Program-made: the position numbers and the translations under genes | Shown: in pieces, positions 30,776-57,157 of the stretch | Numbering within the stretch: position 1 is the stretch's first letter | Layout of the letters: every line of letters starts with the position of its first letter | The notes under the pieces: generated by a model | What the model saw: only the letters and a program-made list of their open reading frames with translations | The model's database searches: none | Told to the model about the DNA's origin: nothing | Origin: Sthenelais limicola | Taxonomy: Eukaryota; Annelida; Polychaeta; Phyllodocida; Sigalionidae | Length of the DNA stretch: 64,000 nucleotides | Reading direction: 5' to 3' | Assembly: GCA_942159475.1 (NCBI GenBank) | Contig: OW804096.1 | Location: 108,536,194 to 108,600,193 of the forward strand

Positions 30776-31194
30776 CTTTACAAGGTATTAGTTCCAGAAA
30801 TCGCCACTGCTGAATAGCTCTCAAATAGGCTCGACTCCCCACGACTACCGCTTCTGTAAGACGCTTGCCAACGGCAGAATCCGAAGAAAAAGAGCAGTCG
30901 AACCCGTTATCACGGTCAAACGCCTATATACCTAGAACGACATTTATAGCTGTCTCTGCCCACCAAATACATGCTTATTGAGGTTATTTTCTGCGCCCAC
31001 TCCTACCGTATATTAGTAAGCAACGATATTAGCCAGTGATTACTGGAACAATATTGTCTATATACAATGATAGGGTCAGGTATAGCTCGAAAGATCCGCT
31101 CGGGAAGATTCGAATCGACGGTCATTGCCGCGAAATATATCAACAAGCGCCGAAAATGGTGTCTCCCAATACCGCCGCAAGCGCAACTGTATCA

Positions 31195-31227
31195 AGCGCT
31201 GTTTAGCCATTGAGGCTAAACAGCGCT
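31195..31227. repeat. 14-bp hairpin
   Basis: AGCGCTGTTTAGCC, loop ATTGA, GGCTAAACAGCGCT. Exact arms. Confidence 0.9.
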
Positions 31228-31746
31228 AAGGGTGGGGGTGCGGGAGCCAGGGGGTGGGGTGGTGGGCAGCATTGAAAATGAGAAAAAGATTACATATTGA
31301 TATAATACAAGTACATAGCCTAAGACACAACACCCATTGAAGCGGATACTTTCTAGAGAACCCTTAAAGTCCGTGAGTCAGAAAACACTCTTTTTTATTA
31401 AGTATTCCCCATAAATATTATACCAATCTCAAGTCACTCTTCTCTTAGTCTTTAGAGAGCCTCACTGCTGAGGTTTCGCGCAGCGGTTTAGAGAGTTCCT
31501 CTGATCTGGTTATTTGACAACCTGCTCTTATTGTGGTGCTGAAAATCACTACTGACACTAGCAGGGATAACATTCCTAATCGTCGTAAAACACAGTGAGG
31601 TACCCTGCCGTATATAAGATCAGCGGAAATGTCACGGTTATGCACTTGTCAATAATTGTAAACTCCCCACCCCCACCCGAGGAGTATGGGGGAATAGAAG
31701 GGGGTGTCAGAGAAAATATGCCACTACCCAGGCGGGGATTCCAGTA

Positions 31747-32692
31747 AAAATAGGGTTTGACCCAAGAAAAATTGCAACAAAAGGTTTCTCAACGGTTTTG
31801 GGTAGTAGGAGTGCCCCTTATTAACATACTAAACGTCTAGAAAAATCTAGGTAGGGAAATATGTCCAAAATTGCAAAAAACAAAATGGCTGCCACTAAAA
31901 CTTTGAAAAGCCATAAGTCAGTGTAAAATCAACATATATTCAAGTGTGAATACATTTTCTTGATGTTTCAAGGCACGGGGAATGCAATGAAGTCAATATA
32001 ATCAATATTTAGCAACTTAATGTACTGATATAGAGAAGAAATGGGAAAAAACAACCAGCAAAAGCGTCCTGTGAAGGGAAAAAATCAAACTCATTTTGTA
32101 TAAAAGCATTTATGACCAAGGAAACTAAGAAATGGTTTTCTCTAATCCAAACTGTTATATAAAAGGAATATCATATAATATACGTCAAGAAAGATACAAT
32201 TTGCCTCCTAGTCCTATATTAGGCACCCCACATGTTGTCCATCATTTATCATTAACACCTGAGCTGGTTTGTAGTCACCATGGCTAAAGAAATGACAAGA
32301 AAACAGTCCTGTAAATGCATCCCGTGAAGTGAAAAATCTAAGTCTCATTTAGTCAGATTGTACTTGACCAAGGCTATCAGTTAACATCTTTCCACTAAAC
32401 AAACTATCATAACAGGGTGATAAACAGGAAATGGGTAGTACTCAAATTTACGGACCAGTGGACTGTGGTGAGGTACTAGTCCATACCACTTAGCACTGGT
32501 TCGGTCCTCAAACAAAATTTACATACAATAACGTTTTAATATGCAAGCAAAAGCCTGTTCATCTCATACAAATGTTTATAATTATCATGGTGTTTCATAA
32601 TAATGAATGATAGTTAGTACATAACACCCTCTAAAAGAAAAATCATGAACCTCTTTGAAAATTTGGAAAGCCTGAAATGTTGGACCCAATAG

Positions 32693-32723
<31 letters not shown>

Positions 32724-33068
32724 ATCAAATTTTTTTTTTAACAAAAGTTAATTCAGGCGATTTTCAAGGCAATCTGCTGGGATCTATATAGCCAAAGTTT
32801 AACCATATAATTAGAAGTGACACATACATATTTAAGAACAATTTTGGGCGACCTAGTGGCCAAGGTTTCAAATACATATGTTCTGGTATATAGATTGACC
32901 GCATATATGTGAACAAATATGAAAAAAATAGACAATGGTGAGAGATGAAAAGAATATTTCCTCACTATATAAATAAAACAATTAGTATATTAATACGAGG
33001 CACTCTTACTACCCAAAACCGTTGAGAAACCTTTTGTTGCAATTTTTCCTAGGTTCAGCCCTTTTTTG
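31747..33068. mobile_element. 1.3-kb inverted-repeat element
   Basis: 31747-31830 and 32983-33068 are inverted copies, with a nearly exact core (AAAAATTGCAACAAAAGG, then TTTCTCAACGGTTTTGGGTA). The interior has a diverged direct repeat (CCTGTGAAGGGAAAAAATC near 32070 and CCCGTGAAGTGAAAAATC near 32320) and no coding frame. Likely a non-autonomous DNA element. Confidence 0.7.
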
Positions 33069-33687
33069 AGCAAGATTGCCTGGACTTTTAGTTTATCGAA
33101 GTATCAAGAGGTGGCCCAGGGTCAGGGTGGGGGAATGTCTTGTCAGGGTTTTTATCCTTTATTTATCAAAATAATGTAAAAAATATGCCCCATGGAGTCG
33201 GGGATTTACACAAATGCCTTGCTGGGGGGTGGGGTTATGATCATATTTCCCCAAATGCCCAAAACATTCCTCCATATGTAGCCTGGACGCTGGCGCCCTG
33301 TGATCATAGCACCCAGATGGTAGATGGTACTCGGGACAGTTCACTACCCCCTTTACTGACTTAGGACCACCAATTTAAGGTTAGGTTTAGGGTTAGTTTT
33401 GGTATTAGGGAGATCCTACAGACACCACGCATCTGCCTAGACGCTAACCCTAACCAATCACCCGACATAGGTTTGAAACGTACATAATCAGTCCCAAATC
33501 AGTTCTCCAAGCCGTGGGCGCTTCGATCCAAGGCTGGGCGCTACCAGCCAGGCTGGGGTGCTACCGTCTTGAGGCGCTACTGTCCCGTGATCCTCCATAC
33601 TATTGTCAGACCATACCCCCCGGGCGGGGAAGCAATTGACAAGTGCATTATTTATAGTAGACAATAACGATTAAAAGGGAATACGGT

Positions 33688-35052
33688 ACATGCCACTTTT
33701 CTAAATCAAAAGCAAAAATTATGATATAGACTATATAGGCCTATAATCAAAACTAGAATATAAGTGACTAAATATAGTCTATAGGCTCATCAAAATGTTA
33801 GTGTGAGCTTAGACTTAACAGTTCAATCCTTTTTCCTTAGAGTAAAAGAGACAGAGGACAGTCTGACGGAGATGAAAGGTTTTATCATCAGCAGTGTGAT
33901 TAGCTCTTATCTGGTCATTAGCAGTGGGGTGCCCCTTACCATTTCTAAACGACTTAATTGCACTTAATTTTGAGTTTTGGTTACCTGTATCAGAATTATT
34001 TCGATACAACATCAAGTACGGTAGATAGTAAAGAGCAGAAAAACTGTCCTTCCCCGGTTCTAATACATGCACTACAAGTAGAGATATAAAGTACTAACTA
34101 CACAAAATTCACCATTTTTACTTGTATTTTTCCACCATGCAACATCTTGGGACACCTTAACCACATATACCATTGGAAAGCTGCAGTTCTCAAGAATTAC
34201 ATACTCAAATGCCAGCAATTAGGACGGATTAGGAAATATATAGATCTTGAAAAGAAAAGGTGCCTTCAAATAATTGTTCCAAAGAAATTTAACAATAACT
34301 TGAGTTCTAATCATAGTAGGAAGATAATTTGACTACCAAAATTATGCTTGCAACATGGGAAATATAATTCTGGGAGGGTGCAGTGTGTATGAATAATAGT
34401 TAGTATTAATCATGTACCAATAATTAATCTCCAGTTTGCTTAGACCTCAATTAGGTCATGAGGTAGCCTACTGGAGAGCGGTGGGGTTCGGCGGTGACTA
34501 TCATGGGGCACAAACCCCCCCTGCACCACAGGTGCCCCCCCCCCCCCCACTCCTCATTTTTGGGCCGGGAATCAGCAGGGTGCAAGCCATAAAAATCCCA
34601 GACTAACGTAGTCTACCGCACCGTAAAATAAAGCCCCGCGAACTCTTTTACTAGTTTTAGAGAAATACAATTGACATCACCTTTAGTTTAGTAAGGAGGA
34701 GGGGGGGGGGGGGGGCAATAACAAGGTCAATTTCAGTTCAATCAAACTGTGTCAGTAGGCCTACCACTTCACTCCCACAGCTTGGCACAGGCACAGATTT
34801 TCCTGACAAAATGAATGAAGTGTTTTCGTATGAGCACAAAAGAGGTACGCTAACAACAGACCAAAAATCGAAAGGGGTTATCCCCAAATGCTCTACACAT
34901 CTCACACCTAACCAACACATTCATCCCTCTCCTGACCGCAATCATAACTTCCAGGACGCTAGTGCAAGAAGCAAGTTGAACACCAAGACACATGTGGTCA
35001 AGGCGACTGATGAAATGAATGAGCACATGCCACTTTTCTAAATCAAAAGCAA
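33688..35052 (+). repeat. 28-bp direct repeat flanking 1.3 kb
   Basis: ACATGCCACTTTTCTAAATC continuing to AAAAGCAA occurs at 33688-33715 and 35025-35052. The segment between contains the right copy of the dispersed repeat. Confidence 0.6.
33836..34603 (+). mobile_element. dispersed repeat, right copy
   Basis: Inverted partner of 25978-26803. It lacks the 112-bp segment; the junction reads GGGTGCAGTGTGTATGAATA, consistent with an internal deletion between short GTG matches. It carries a C run near 34540. Confidence 0.8.
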
Positions 35053-35699
35053 CTGGGAAAGAACGTACAAACACATGTAAAACAGCCTGGTCCTCATCTA
35101 AAGTGTTTACATGTAATTCACTAGCCATCATGTCACGGGCCTCGAAACTTTCAGTTCAAACCTTCCCTGTATGAGATAGGGAAGCCCAGCCCATGCGAGA
35201 TGATATCCCCATCCACTAGCTTTTGGACAGCTAAACAACACTAATTCTCTCATGTCGAATAGGTATTCCTCAACTCACCTTATTCCTATGGATAATCCTC
35301 TTCAAAAAGCATGTAACTCCAATCTAGGCCACGAGAACATAAACTTAGATCATCATTTCATGAAACAGGAAACACATTTGCCGCCATGTTAAGTTCTAAG
35401 GCAAATGGTGAAATGACCTATTTTTGCTATAGTCGGGACCGACCGCCCTGCCACCTGGCGTTTACAGGTGGAAAATCGGGGAAAAGGTTGTCGGCTTTCA
35501 GTCCACATCTTTATTAAGCAATGCCACGATAAAACTAATTACATACCTTGTATTTCAATGGGGTTTTTAAGGTATCCCCGCCGAAGGCGGTACGAGCGCC
35601 AAAGGCTTCATAGACGTTTACAACAACTAAATTCTAAAACGTTTACAGCAACTAAAATACATGAAATCACAAAAGACACATAGGCCTATGTCATATAAT

Positions 35700-36960
35700 T
35701 CATTAATTGTGCATCAAAAGACCTTTCATATGAGGCCGTGGTTACTGATGTAGGCCTATGTTCGCTATAGTACAAATTTTTATTTTGTAATGGCCATTTT
35801 TCACTTAAAAGTCTATTTTCACCATAAAAATGGTTGCCATGGCAATGAAAATATGTAATTTGTTAAAAAAAAGGATATCATTGAATTCTCTGTCAGTAGG
35901 CCTAGAGCTTTCACATGAATATCTGCTCATGGATTTATGTTTTATGAGTTCAAATTATATGGCTCTTTTCCCCCTGAAATGCCATTTGTCACCTTTAAAT
36001 CAGTTGCCATGGCAACCAATTTCATATTTCAGAATGTGGACCCTTCCAGTATGATAGAGAATAAAAAAATCTCCCTCTATACCAAATTTGATGCTTTTGT
36101 ACACAAACTCACATTTCTTTAGGCCTACTTGGTCAATGCCATGATTTCATGAATGTAGGCTACGGACTTATGACTAGCATAACTTTTTTTTATACCACTG
36201 AAGTTTCCATAGTAGCCTAGGGCCTACTGAGTTCCGCATACCACAACAATGTGAAAATTCATTCTAAGGTGGTTACCAAGCCAAAATTCCATGTAAAGTT
36301 ATCATGAAAAAGAACATAGGCCTATTTCATTGGTTTGGTCTCCAAAATTAGAGAGCATTAGGCCTACTGATTTTGAGGGATTACTGCATGTAATGGTTTA
36401 TTCTCATACAGCTTTGATGGCCAAACTTCAACTTTTAGGGCAAATCAGATGATAATGCAGTTGCTATGGTAACTAAAACATGCAAAACCATGGAAACCAT
36501 ACCGGTATATCATTTGTTTCGGCATCAAAAGACCTTTCATAGCCTATGAGGTGCTGCTTATTGGTAGTAGGCCTATATATAGGCCTACATTCAATAGAAC
36601 TAATTTTATGGCCAATAGGCCTATTTGGCGATTTTCCTGTAAAAGGCCTATTTTTACCTTTAAAATGGTTGCCATAGCAACAACAATAGGCCTATGTAAA
36701 CTGTATTAAGACCAATATTTTCAGATTCTCTATTTTTAGAGCTTTCTTATGAATATCTATACTCATCAATTTATATTTATTAGTTCAAATTAGGCTATAT
36801 TATGGCGATTTTTCTGATTTTTCACTTTTAAATCGGTTGCCATGACAACCAATTTCATATTTCAGAATGTGGACCCTTCTAAAAATTAAAAATGATAGAG
36901 AATCCCAAAATCTACCTCTGTACCAAATTTGGTGATTTTATCGCAAAATTCACTAGGCCT
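35700..36960 (+). repeat. diverged direct duplication upstream of LONP1
   Basis: About 400 bp at roughly 35715-36100 recurs at roughly 36520-36940 in the same order: AAAAGACCTTTCATA, then a GTTGCCAT palindrome, GAGCTTTC, TATGAATATCT, and CATATTTCAGAATGTGGACC. The period is about 800 bp. The palindromic word TAGGCCTA is scattered through it. Confidence 0.75.
35833..36849. promoter_or_regulatory. cluster of five RFX X-box-like palindromes
   Basis: GTTGCCATGGCAAT at 35833, GTTGCCATGGCAAC (perfect palindrome) at 36003, GTTGCTATGGTAAC at 36460, GTTGCCATAGCAAC at 36668 and GTTGCCATGACAAC at 36836. RFX factors bind GTNRCC-N(0-3)-RGYAAC. All lie within 1.4 kb upstream of the LONP1 ATG, but inside a diverged duplicated repeat, so repeat origin is a rival explanation. 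Confidence 0.5.
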
Positions 36961-37242
36961 ACTATAATTATTATAGGCCTGCCTGGTGGCAGTGGTGGCG
37001 CCCCGCTTAGTACGTGAGCGAGCCGAGCGTGGGTCCGGGGTATGAACGACATCTTGTGTTGACAACTAAAACGAATAACGACACCAATTTAGAAGCGTAT
37101 GGTATTACAATCCCCATGAAACCAAATAAATGATCAAGATAGACATCAAAGTAATTTTGAATTGACTCATTAGACATTTTGGATGTGTCCATCTGGAAAG
37201 TTCTGAGATCTAGAACTCGTTTACGTTAATTCCCAGCCCAAC

Positions 37243-49581
<12,339 letters not shown>

Positions 49582-52166
49582 GTGAGTACATTAATTGAGT
49601 GAATAATTTAAAACGGTGAAGCAGTGAAGATTAAACGTGATGTCACCGAGGTTATGACGTGACACGTATGAAGGTTTTTTCTCTCTATCGTTTGCTCCTC
49701 TGTTCTTTTGGATGTTGCCGTTCTCTAGGGTAACATTGATAAGGTTAGCGCTTTGTCAGTTCTCGAAATAATTCATACTTCAGTTGTTTTGTGGAAGAAT
49801 ATCTGAAAGGTCCTTTTTTGCATACTGCACGAAATTCATAAATAAATGATTCAGACTCTGTGGTGGGGATGGTTTTTATTCTTCCTTCACTGAACTTTCG
49901 TCATCTGGTTGATTCAGGAAGTTTAATTATACAACCTGGTAGGCTTGGTTCTCATCTTTCAATAATAGCCCTGGATACATCAGAAACTTTATTTCCAAAT
50001 GTGAACAATAACAGTACAGTCAAGTGCTTGCAGAATGTTTTTTTCTTCTCAATTTAATTAGATATTCTCCAATGATACCGCTTAAATATGGCCCACTTAA
50101 TTTATTATATTTATATAAGTTCGTATCACCTGGCCGTGGGAGGTCATTCAATGAGTATATTTTGATCTGAACCTGATGTAATTAGTGCTTGCAAAATCCA
50201 AAAGCTGATGGGTATAAACCTCATATCTGCCCATATTTTGATTTCATGTCCAACGTCCTTGCTTCTTTAAAATAGATATCGGCATAGTTTGTGCGAATTT
50301 TTGTAAGTTAAGAAACATTACCTCGATTAATTTTCCTTACTCCAGGCATAAGCAACACACAATCAGCAAAATATACGACAATGACAACAATTATTATAAT
50401 ATGTAATAATTAAATGCGGTAATAATATGAATACTGACCCATGATTATTCTCCGATTTGGAGAGAAGCAATACAAATATTTTTAGAGCCAGAACCGAAGT
50501 CTTAGGACTGACTGTTCTTTGGGTATATAGTAAGTTATAAATCAGTCGACTCCGGTCCAGCTTTCAGTTAATTTATCTCTGTATAATGGCGTTCTTTTTA
50601 TTAACCAGCGGAATATACGCCAACAGGAGCTTTAAAATCCGCGTCGGTCCGCGATAAATAAAAGATATTTCATTAAGTGACCCAAATACCCTCTTCTAAA
50701 GGTTTTGCTCCAGATATTGTGTGTATATTTTGTGATCTATCAAAACAACAGAATAAAGTATCAAAACCTCATGTAGATTTCATCTTTATTAATAGCATTT
50801 GCATTTTTTGTAAATATGGGAAGCCATGTTAATATATATGATAGAATATTGTATTCTTATAACAATTAATCTGACTCAAGCAAACGCTTCACCTTGTATG
50901 ATTTCATCAATAAGTACCAGGGGAATCTTCCTCAACTCTGATACCTTTGTTAGTAGATGGCGACACACTCGCTACTACTTTACCCGGCGCCTCTCTCTTT
51001 GAGTGCCAATGTCCAACCAGACGCGTTGTGATATTAAGTTTCTCCTATCAGTGATTGGTTACTCTCCTGAGACCCTCGACGGTCATCGGTCAAGCTTGCT
51101 ACTACCGGTGAATAAAGCCCCTTTGGGTAGAATGAAGGGTTGCTTAGTGACGCCAAAGTATCTAAATCATATGCCTATTGCTCCCATCTGGGACTAGGTT
51201 CAACTGATTGCTGATCTAATATTACTATATGTATAGTGCTTATCATTACCCTCGTTGGAGGATCACTTTATAACTGTATTTGTATTTTATAATGAATGGA
51301 TAAGCTATGTAATATTACCTAGCCATCACATTGAATTTACTATTATTCCCTCTTACTTGTGACCATGATATTAGCGACCGACGCATGGATTCACAGCTTA
51401 GCTACTATACCCTTTACTGTATCGCAAGCAGCCAATTATCTTTTTGGTTTTGCGGTTTGTTTCATCCTGCTATGTTTTTGTGATGAACCGATTAATCGTG
51501 ACTTTTGGGATGCGAGGCTTTACGTTATTGCGATTTATTTTATATCAGCGTCATGTCGATTTAATGTATCTTTTTTGTTGAAGAGATTATTGATGCTCGT
51601 TTCATACGCATACATACAGTACTTTCCTTTTATTATTTACGTGCTGCATCCTTTAGGAGGCATTATAGGAAGACATTCTGTGTCACCTTTGGCCCTCATT
51701 GATTCACTAAGATGCTATTTAACCTGAGTCAATCAAACAATTGTTGTGCTATAATAACTACTCATTCCAGCTGCATACATGTAAACTTGTTCAGGGCTAT
51801 CTGCGTCTGAAACTAAAAGTTATTCGTATGCAAGTTAATAGACTTGAATTTTCTAAATACTTATATCAGGTATGAAAGTCCTTAGTATTTCTACTGAAAT
51901 CATTATCTTTGAAAACTGATAAAAAGTGTCAAATTCCATATTTTTAACCCAATTTTTTCCCTCAAATTTTGATACACCAAATATCGTCGATACTTTAAAT
52001 AATTAAAAGGGCCAAAATCGCTTATTTTGTGGGGTTGAATATACTAAGCAATATACTGATGGATATCCCCGTCGGCCATGGTTCAGGGACCGTGAGTAGT
52101 GATGCTTGTTTGGCCGTCTTTATGAGTATGGAGGCCGCAGCACAGTACTAGAGAAAGTGTGGTACT

Positions 52167-52218
52167 TATAGTATCAGCGGCCAGTGGAGTACTATAGTAT
52201 CAGCGGCCAGTGGAGTAC
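52167..52218 (+). repeat. 26-bp tandem duplication
   Basis: Two copies of a unit starting TATAGTATCAGCGGCCAGTG. Confidence 0.9.
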
Positions 52219-54922
52219 TGAGTACCGAGACCCTTCATATACGGTCTGTAGTCCCACATCACCCCATTTCACTGACACTCCCCTCGGCAGTTGTCACCAT
52301 ATATGGTACCAACGTCAATGTTTTCACAAATATTCTGGGGGCAGGAGAATTACCCCCTGGAACCCCTATGAGGGTTTTCCCCTTTCTATAAATATTTCAG
52401 TATTTTTTCCATGACCCCACTTTCATCCCTGATATATATTTCATGGAAATAGTGTTGTTTTAGAAATATAATCATTCATTGATTTGTAAATCAGTAATAA
52501 GATACACTTGAATATGGATGAATATGGTATTGCAATGATTTTTTTTGTTGAGTAAGTATGTACCTTAAAGGGAACCAAGTATGGTACGATTTAAATAGTT
52601 TGTTAAACATATTGAAATAGGAACTCATTAGATACATTTTGATTACATTTAGTCTTCCATGGAAAGTTTACACCTGGCGCAACTGGTGCAGGTGCAACTT
52701 GTGTCTATGATTCAATACTACAGTCTCTTCCATACAAGATGAGACATTAACGTTCAGCGTGACCCTTTGACATTTCGCCTTAGGTCACTCACCCTCGAGG
52801 ATTAAAGATTAGGTGGACACTATATGAGCGCGGGACTGACGATACCTTCTCAGGGGTCTCAATTGCAACGGAATTACCCCCAGCAATTATCGTACATAAC
52901 AGTCCTCTGCTAAATTTAGTCCTGCCTACCTTGAGGAACGAACTTAACTGAATTGTCTTTTACAACCTGAGCCAGCAGCGTTCTCTTATTCTCTTATCAT
53001 GTACAATCAGGTACCAGGGTCTGCACCTGTACGAGCTTCGCTCCACTTCTTTAGTATTTCAATGAATACTTTGGTGTTTCCCTGCTTAAATTCTTTGATT
53101 AATTAAACTATAATTTATACGTGTTTCAAGAGCTAAATGGTCACCAAGGTGCTTTCCATGTGCGTGGGTCTTGGATGGCCTTTCGTTTAAACAAGTACTT
53201 ATTTTGCATCTCTTATCAATTTGGCTTTAATTCCCAATGTATTACTCTACAGTCATTGACCTCTTCATTGCATAGAAAAGTAAAAATAGTCTGAATGTAT
53301 TGCCAGTCCGGACAGAATCGTTTAAGTATGGAAAGTAGGGACCATTTATCTAAGTGTCCAATGGCCATAGCAGACATATCAAGACGAAAGACTGTCCCCC
53401 TCAGACCAGTTTTTAAAGCGGGCTTGAGCCTGCTTATATACAATGGCTTTCTATTCAAAAGTGAAATCAGAATTTTAAAAAATGGGTTCAATAATTTAGT
53501 GTGAATTTTTTATTAAAAAAAACTTAATTTCGGATTGTTTTCGGCTTTGACCTACTTTTTCTCAGCCCGCACTAAAATTTGCAAATGTCACCCAGCATAT
53601 TCTGATTGTACACATTCCAAGAATTAATTTGATGTATGGCACGTCTTGTTACCCTTTGGGTATGGGTAACTTCTAAAATAAAGCCTTTTTGAGCCACTTG
53701 CTGCTCTACTAGTAGCCATTTCAGGGACCGTAACCGCCGCTCACGATTGCCATAAGATCCTACGGGGAATCCGTCAACGCAGCAATTCCAGCGTATGGCC
53801 AGTGTTGACATAGTCGTCCGCCGACAGCCCAATTTTTACACAGCAATCCTAAAATGACATAATACTACTCACAGATTCCCCATGTTAAAATGTTGAAATT
53901 TTGTGTCGATGCTTGAGACATGTATTCCAAGATGGGGGGACGTCGGGAAATTTAGCAACGAAATTGATCATTATTCCAGCAGATGACGTTGAGATTTGAT
54001 AAAATTATGGTCGATTTGCTGTCCATAGTTCAAAGGGGTTGATTTAAATCCTACCAGTTGTTTTTTGGAACTTTTAAGCTTGATTTTGTGATATTTTGTG
54101 AGATATTTGATTTCAATGCATTCACATAGGCCATATTGTATTGTCAACGACATGCCTGGCAGGTACAGCCAGTCATAATTTTTGTATTCATTCTGGTGAT
54201 TCCGTTATGGCTTGAAAAGTGTTTCATATGATAACATATTGGGTAATTTAACTCTGGTTGGTCTAGATTAAGAACAAGAGTATGTAATTATTTCATAAAT
54301 TTATTCTGAGACTTATGCTATTATTAAATTATTCTCATACTTATAATTGTACTTATAATTATAATTATATAATCGAAATCTCTTGTTCTCTCTCCCCCCC
54401 CCCCCCTCCATACTTGATTTATACTTATAGTTAAAAATATACTTATTTAAAAATATATATAATTTGAATAATTGAAAGCCCGCTTTATACAAGCTTATGC
54501 TTGTGACTCTTGTTTTTATGACCATGGAAAACAAACTATTGCACTCCTATACTAAGCATTGCATACATCACCTTATAACGTCTTTTAAAAATATTTTCAT
54601 TATTGTCAGTTTTATCGGGACATCCGTTTTCCTATGTATCCCTATCAAATGTATACATACATACAACTGATGGCTTCATGCAATAAAACTGTGATGGTTA
54701 TTTGCAGTGTGACAGGATTCAAGGCGAATTCCGTCCTTGGGCATTTGGATCATTGATCTCAGCATACTACGATACAAATTATTTGACATATATTTAACAA
54801 ATCTTGGAAAGAGATTCCACGAAAATGTCAGGAAGAAACATCCCTGTCCTGTAGTAAACCTGTGGTAACCACTACTGCTCCCCCAGTAAGCTTCGATTCA
54901 TAGGCACGTCGTCCCAACACCG

Positions 54923-55246
54923 CGTCGGCCCAAGCCCCGTCGGCCCACCTGTGCGCCCCGTCGGCCCACCTCCAAAACCGCGTCGGCCCACCCCCAAGGC
55001 CGGCTCGGCCCACCCCCAAGATACTGATGCTAACTATAACCCTAAACCTAACCTTAAATGTGTGGTCCTAGGTCAGTATAGGCAGTAGCCTAGGTTAGTA
55101 TAGGCAGTAGTTATATCCCACTAGCATTCTGACTCCTAGTTTTTAGTTGATACCTTTATATTTACCTAGTGGGCCGACGCGGTCTACCCCTTGGGCCGAC
55201 GCGGTCTAAGCCTTGGGCCGACGAGGTCCAAGTGCCTGGGCCGACG
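54923..55246. repeat. GC-rich minisatellite in inverted halves
   Basis: CGTCGGCCCA at 54923, 54939, 54960 and 54981, then about 180 bp of ordinary sequence, then the complement TGGGCCGACG at 55170, 55192, 55214 and 55237. The spacer has its own direct repeat (AGTATAGGCAGTAG twice). Confidence 0.85.
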
Positions 55247-56350
55247 CGGTTTTGGACCGAAGCGTCTGGGTACCGTAAGCTTCAACCTTGTTCCCCATGG
55301 ATCATACAAACCAGACCCAGGCCGAGTGGGCAATAGACCTATTGGAAATCACTTATGCCTAGTATTCTGTCTTTGTGCCCATTCATGATTCAGCAAGTTT
55401 TTGCCACCCACCCCCGCACTCGGGGGTCAGAGGAAGTAGATGACCTTTAACTCTGTGCCCAGGCTACAATGCCATCCGGTGCACCTGTGCCTTACAGTAA
55501 AGTCCCGATAACATGGCCCCGGTCATTGCTTAACCTATTAGCATAGCCTGTTGCATTATGGGCGATTGACTGCCGCCTTCCTTGTCTACATCCCTCCTGT
55601 CCTTTCTAATTTTGCGACATCCGGGAGTTTCGCCCATGATTTGAGTTAGCACTATGTTGTGTGCTTATTACTGGGAGCTATGTTAATAATGATAGGTAGA
55701 TTATTTTATGCGTCAATCAGTGTACCTTATTTATAATTAGCGAGGTGGAGCCGCTAATATGTGAAATTGGAGAGTTAGATCTACGATTGTATCAAGCTTT
55801 ATCGATGTAGATTAAATATTTCCGCTTATTCTAGCGATTGTTTACTTAGTAATTGTTTAGGTAGCCTTGGGACCAGCTACGAGTAGTGTCAGTAGCCTAC
55901 TATAGTGGCTGGTCGTTTTAGTGAATTGCTCAGATTATAATCAACACAATTCAAAATGAAAATATCAGCATAAAGAGAAACATTAGCTATTCCATGTTGC
56001 CGAGTTTCACTATTGTGGACTAAATATTTCCGATGATTTTAGCAATCGTAAAAAGTAACAGTATTTTCAAACTTTAAATGCCCAATAAGATTCTGAGAAT
56101 CATCCGATTTGAAAAAGTATAGGTTCTGTTTTAGTCTTTATTTTCCCCTTCAGGTAAACCCAGTTCTTTAGTTATTTTATTTGTTCATGTTGCTGTAGTA
56201 TTTTCAAACTCTGAATGTCCATTGACAATCAAGGAACCATCCGTTTTGAAAATACTCAACTGTTATTTCAGCATGTTACTCATGAGAGGTGTAGTCCCCA
56301 GCCCTCTCAGCAAATAGGATCTGTACTCAGTCATGGTCTTAAAATCTAGA

Positions 56351-56776
<426 letters not shown>

Positions 56777-57104
56777 ACTTATCATGTCCGCCTTTCGTTC
56801 TTTCTCGTATATTTTCTTTCTCCTTCACTATCATTCTTTTCTCTTCTCTTTCTGTCTATTTTCCTGCCTGTTGTCTACCTTTCTATTCTTTCTTTCTGTT
56901 CCTTCTTTCGTTTTTTCTTTCCTCATTGTCATTCTTCTTTGCTTTTTTTTGCTGAATGAGCAATCAATCAAAGAGGTTTAATTTTCGTTTCATTTTACAT
57001 ACGGTGTATATATTCTGCCAGTGGGGTATTCTGCGTGCTTATAGTGTAGAATGATCAGTTCATTCTTTCCCCGTCTTCCCCTCCACGTCTAGGATAGATT
57101 TCCA

Positions 57105-57157
57105 TGCTAGGCGTTCATACTCTTCCTCACGTGCTAGGCGTTCATACTCTTCCTCAC
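57105..57157 (+). repeat. 27-bp tandem duplication
   Basis: TGCTAGGCGTTCATACTCTT and the following CCTCAC appear twice in a row. Confidence 0.9.

Noticed and set aside
33375..33412. Telomere-like TTAGG/TTTAGGG words
   Set aside because: Only a few irregular words, no array.
51359..51727. 122-codon hydrophobic plus frame in the last LONP1 intron
   Set aside because: Begins with GTG, no recognisable family, AT-rich; chance frame is the simpler reading.
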